Shown one piece after another: positions 22,481-22,487 of a stretch of 22,487 bases of DNA; the stretch's first letter is position 1; every line of letters begins with the position of its first letter. The notes under the pieces were generated by a model. The model did no database searches, was not told the DNA's origin, and saw nothing but the letters and a program-made list of their open reading frames with translations. This DNA comes from Candidatus Intricatilinea gracilis (GTDB lineage: Bacteria > Pseudomonadota > Gammaproteobacteria > Burkholderiales > Burkholderiaceae_C): contig JADJDQ010000015.1 in the NCBI GenBank assembly GCA_016702605.1, positions 1 through 22,487 of the forward strand. Direction: 5' to 3'. The position numbers and the translations under genes were made by a program.

Positions 22481-22487
22481 CCTCGCC

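Noticed and set aside
1..22487. CRISPR arrays, tRNA or rRNA genes
   Set aside because: No regularly spaced repeats, and no cloverleaf or rRNA-like sequence noticed on reading; a covariance-model scan would be needed to exclude tRNA fully.

Overview
The window comes from a high-GC betaproteobacterium, most likely a member of the Burkholderiales (Comamonadaceae/Sphaerotilaceae-like). This rests on gene order (murG-murC-ddl-ftsQ-ftsA-ftsZ then lpxC; dusB-fis-purH-ruvC; argB next to a HAD pyrimidine 5'-nucleotidase) and on protein style. The genus cannot be named from the sequence alone.

Region 1 (1-7913, + strand) is the 3' half of the division and cell wall (dcw) cluster. murG lacks only the first base of its start codon. 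It is followed by two tiny ORFs, murC, ddl, ftsQ, ftsA and ftsZ. Together these make lipid II, make D-Ala-D-Ala, and build the FtsQ/FtsA/FtsZ part of the divisome. Oddities here are a chain of ATGA-coupled mini-ORFs with a second, imperfect copy of the murC start region, a roughly 150-residue disordered cytoplasmic extension on FtsQ, and a 270-bp ftsA-ftsZ spacer.

Region 2 (7914-10482) holds three consecutive hairpins after ftsZ, a vapBC toxin-antitoxin pair on the - strand with a palindromic operator, lpxC (lipid A synthesis), a small membrane protein, and a second type II toxin-antitoxin pair. lpxC is thus bracketed by two addiction modules.

Region 3 (10509-14194, - strand) is a dusB-fis-purH-ruvC gene string (tRNA dihydrouridine, nucleoid protein, purine synthesis, Holliday junction resolvase). 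Downstream on the + strand lie a YqaA-type membrane protein and an M32 metallocarboxypeptidase.

Region 4 (16589-18249) is an islet of visibly lower GC with no clean gene. Reading frames can be pieced together into at least one frameshifted - strand gene remnant, a possible membrane-protein remnant on the + strand, and a Cys-rich hypothetical ORF. It looks like decayed foreign DNA.

Region 5 (18250-22487) holds a secreted serine hydrolase and a CusF-like periplasmic copper protein on the - strand, then a 375-bp intergenic region with a dense cluster of DnaA-box-like 9-mers. After it come argB, a Uma2-family gene and a HAD pyrimidine 5'-nucleotidase whose conserved C-terminus lies in another frame, implying a single-base frameshift near 22330.

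No rRNA, tRNA, CRISPR array or intact insertion sequence was seen.
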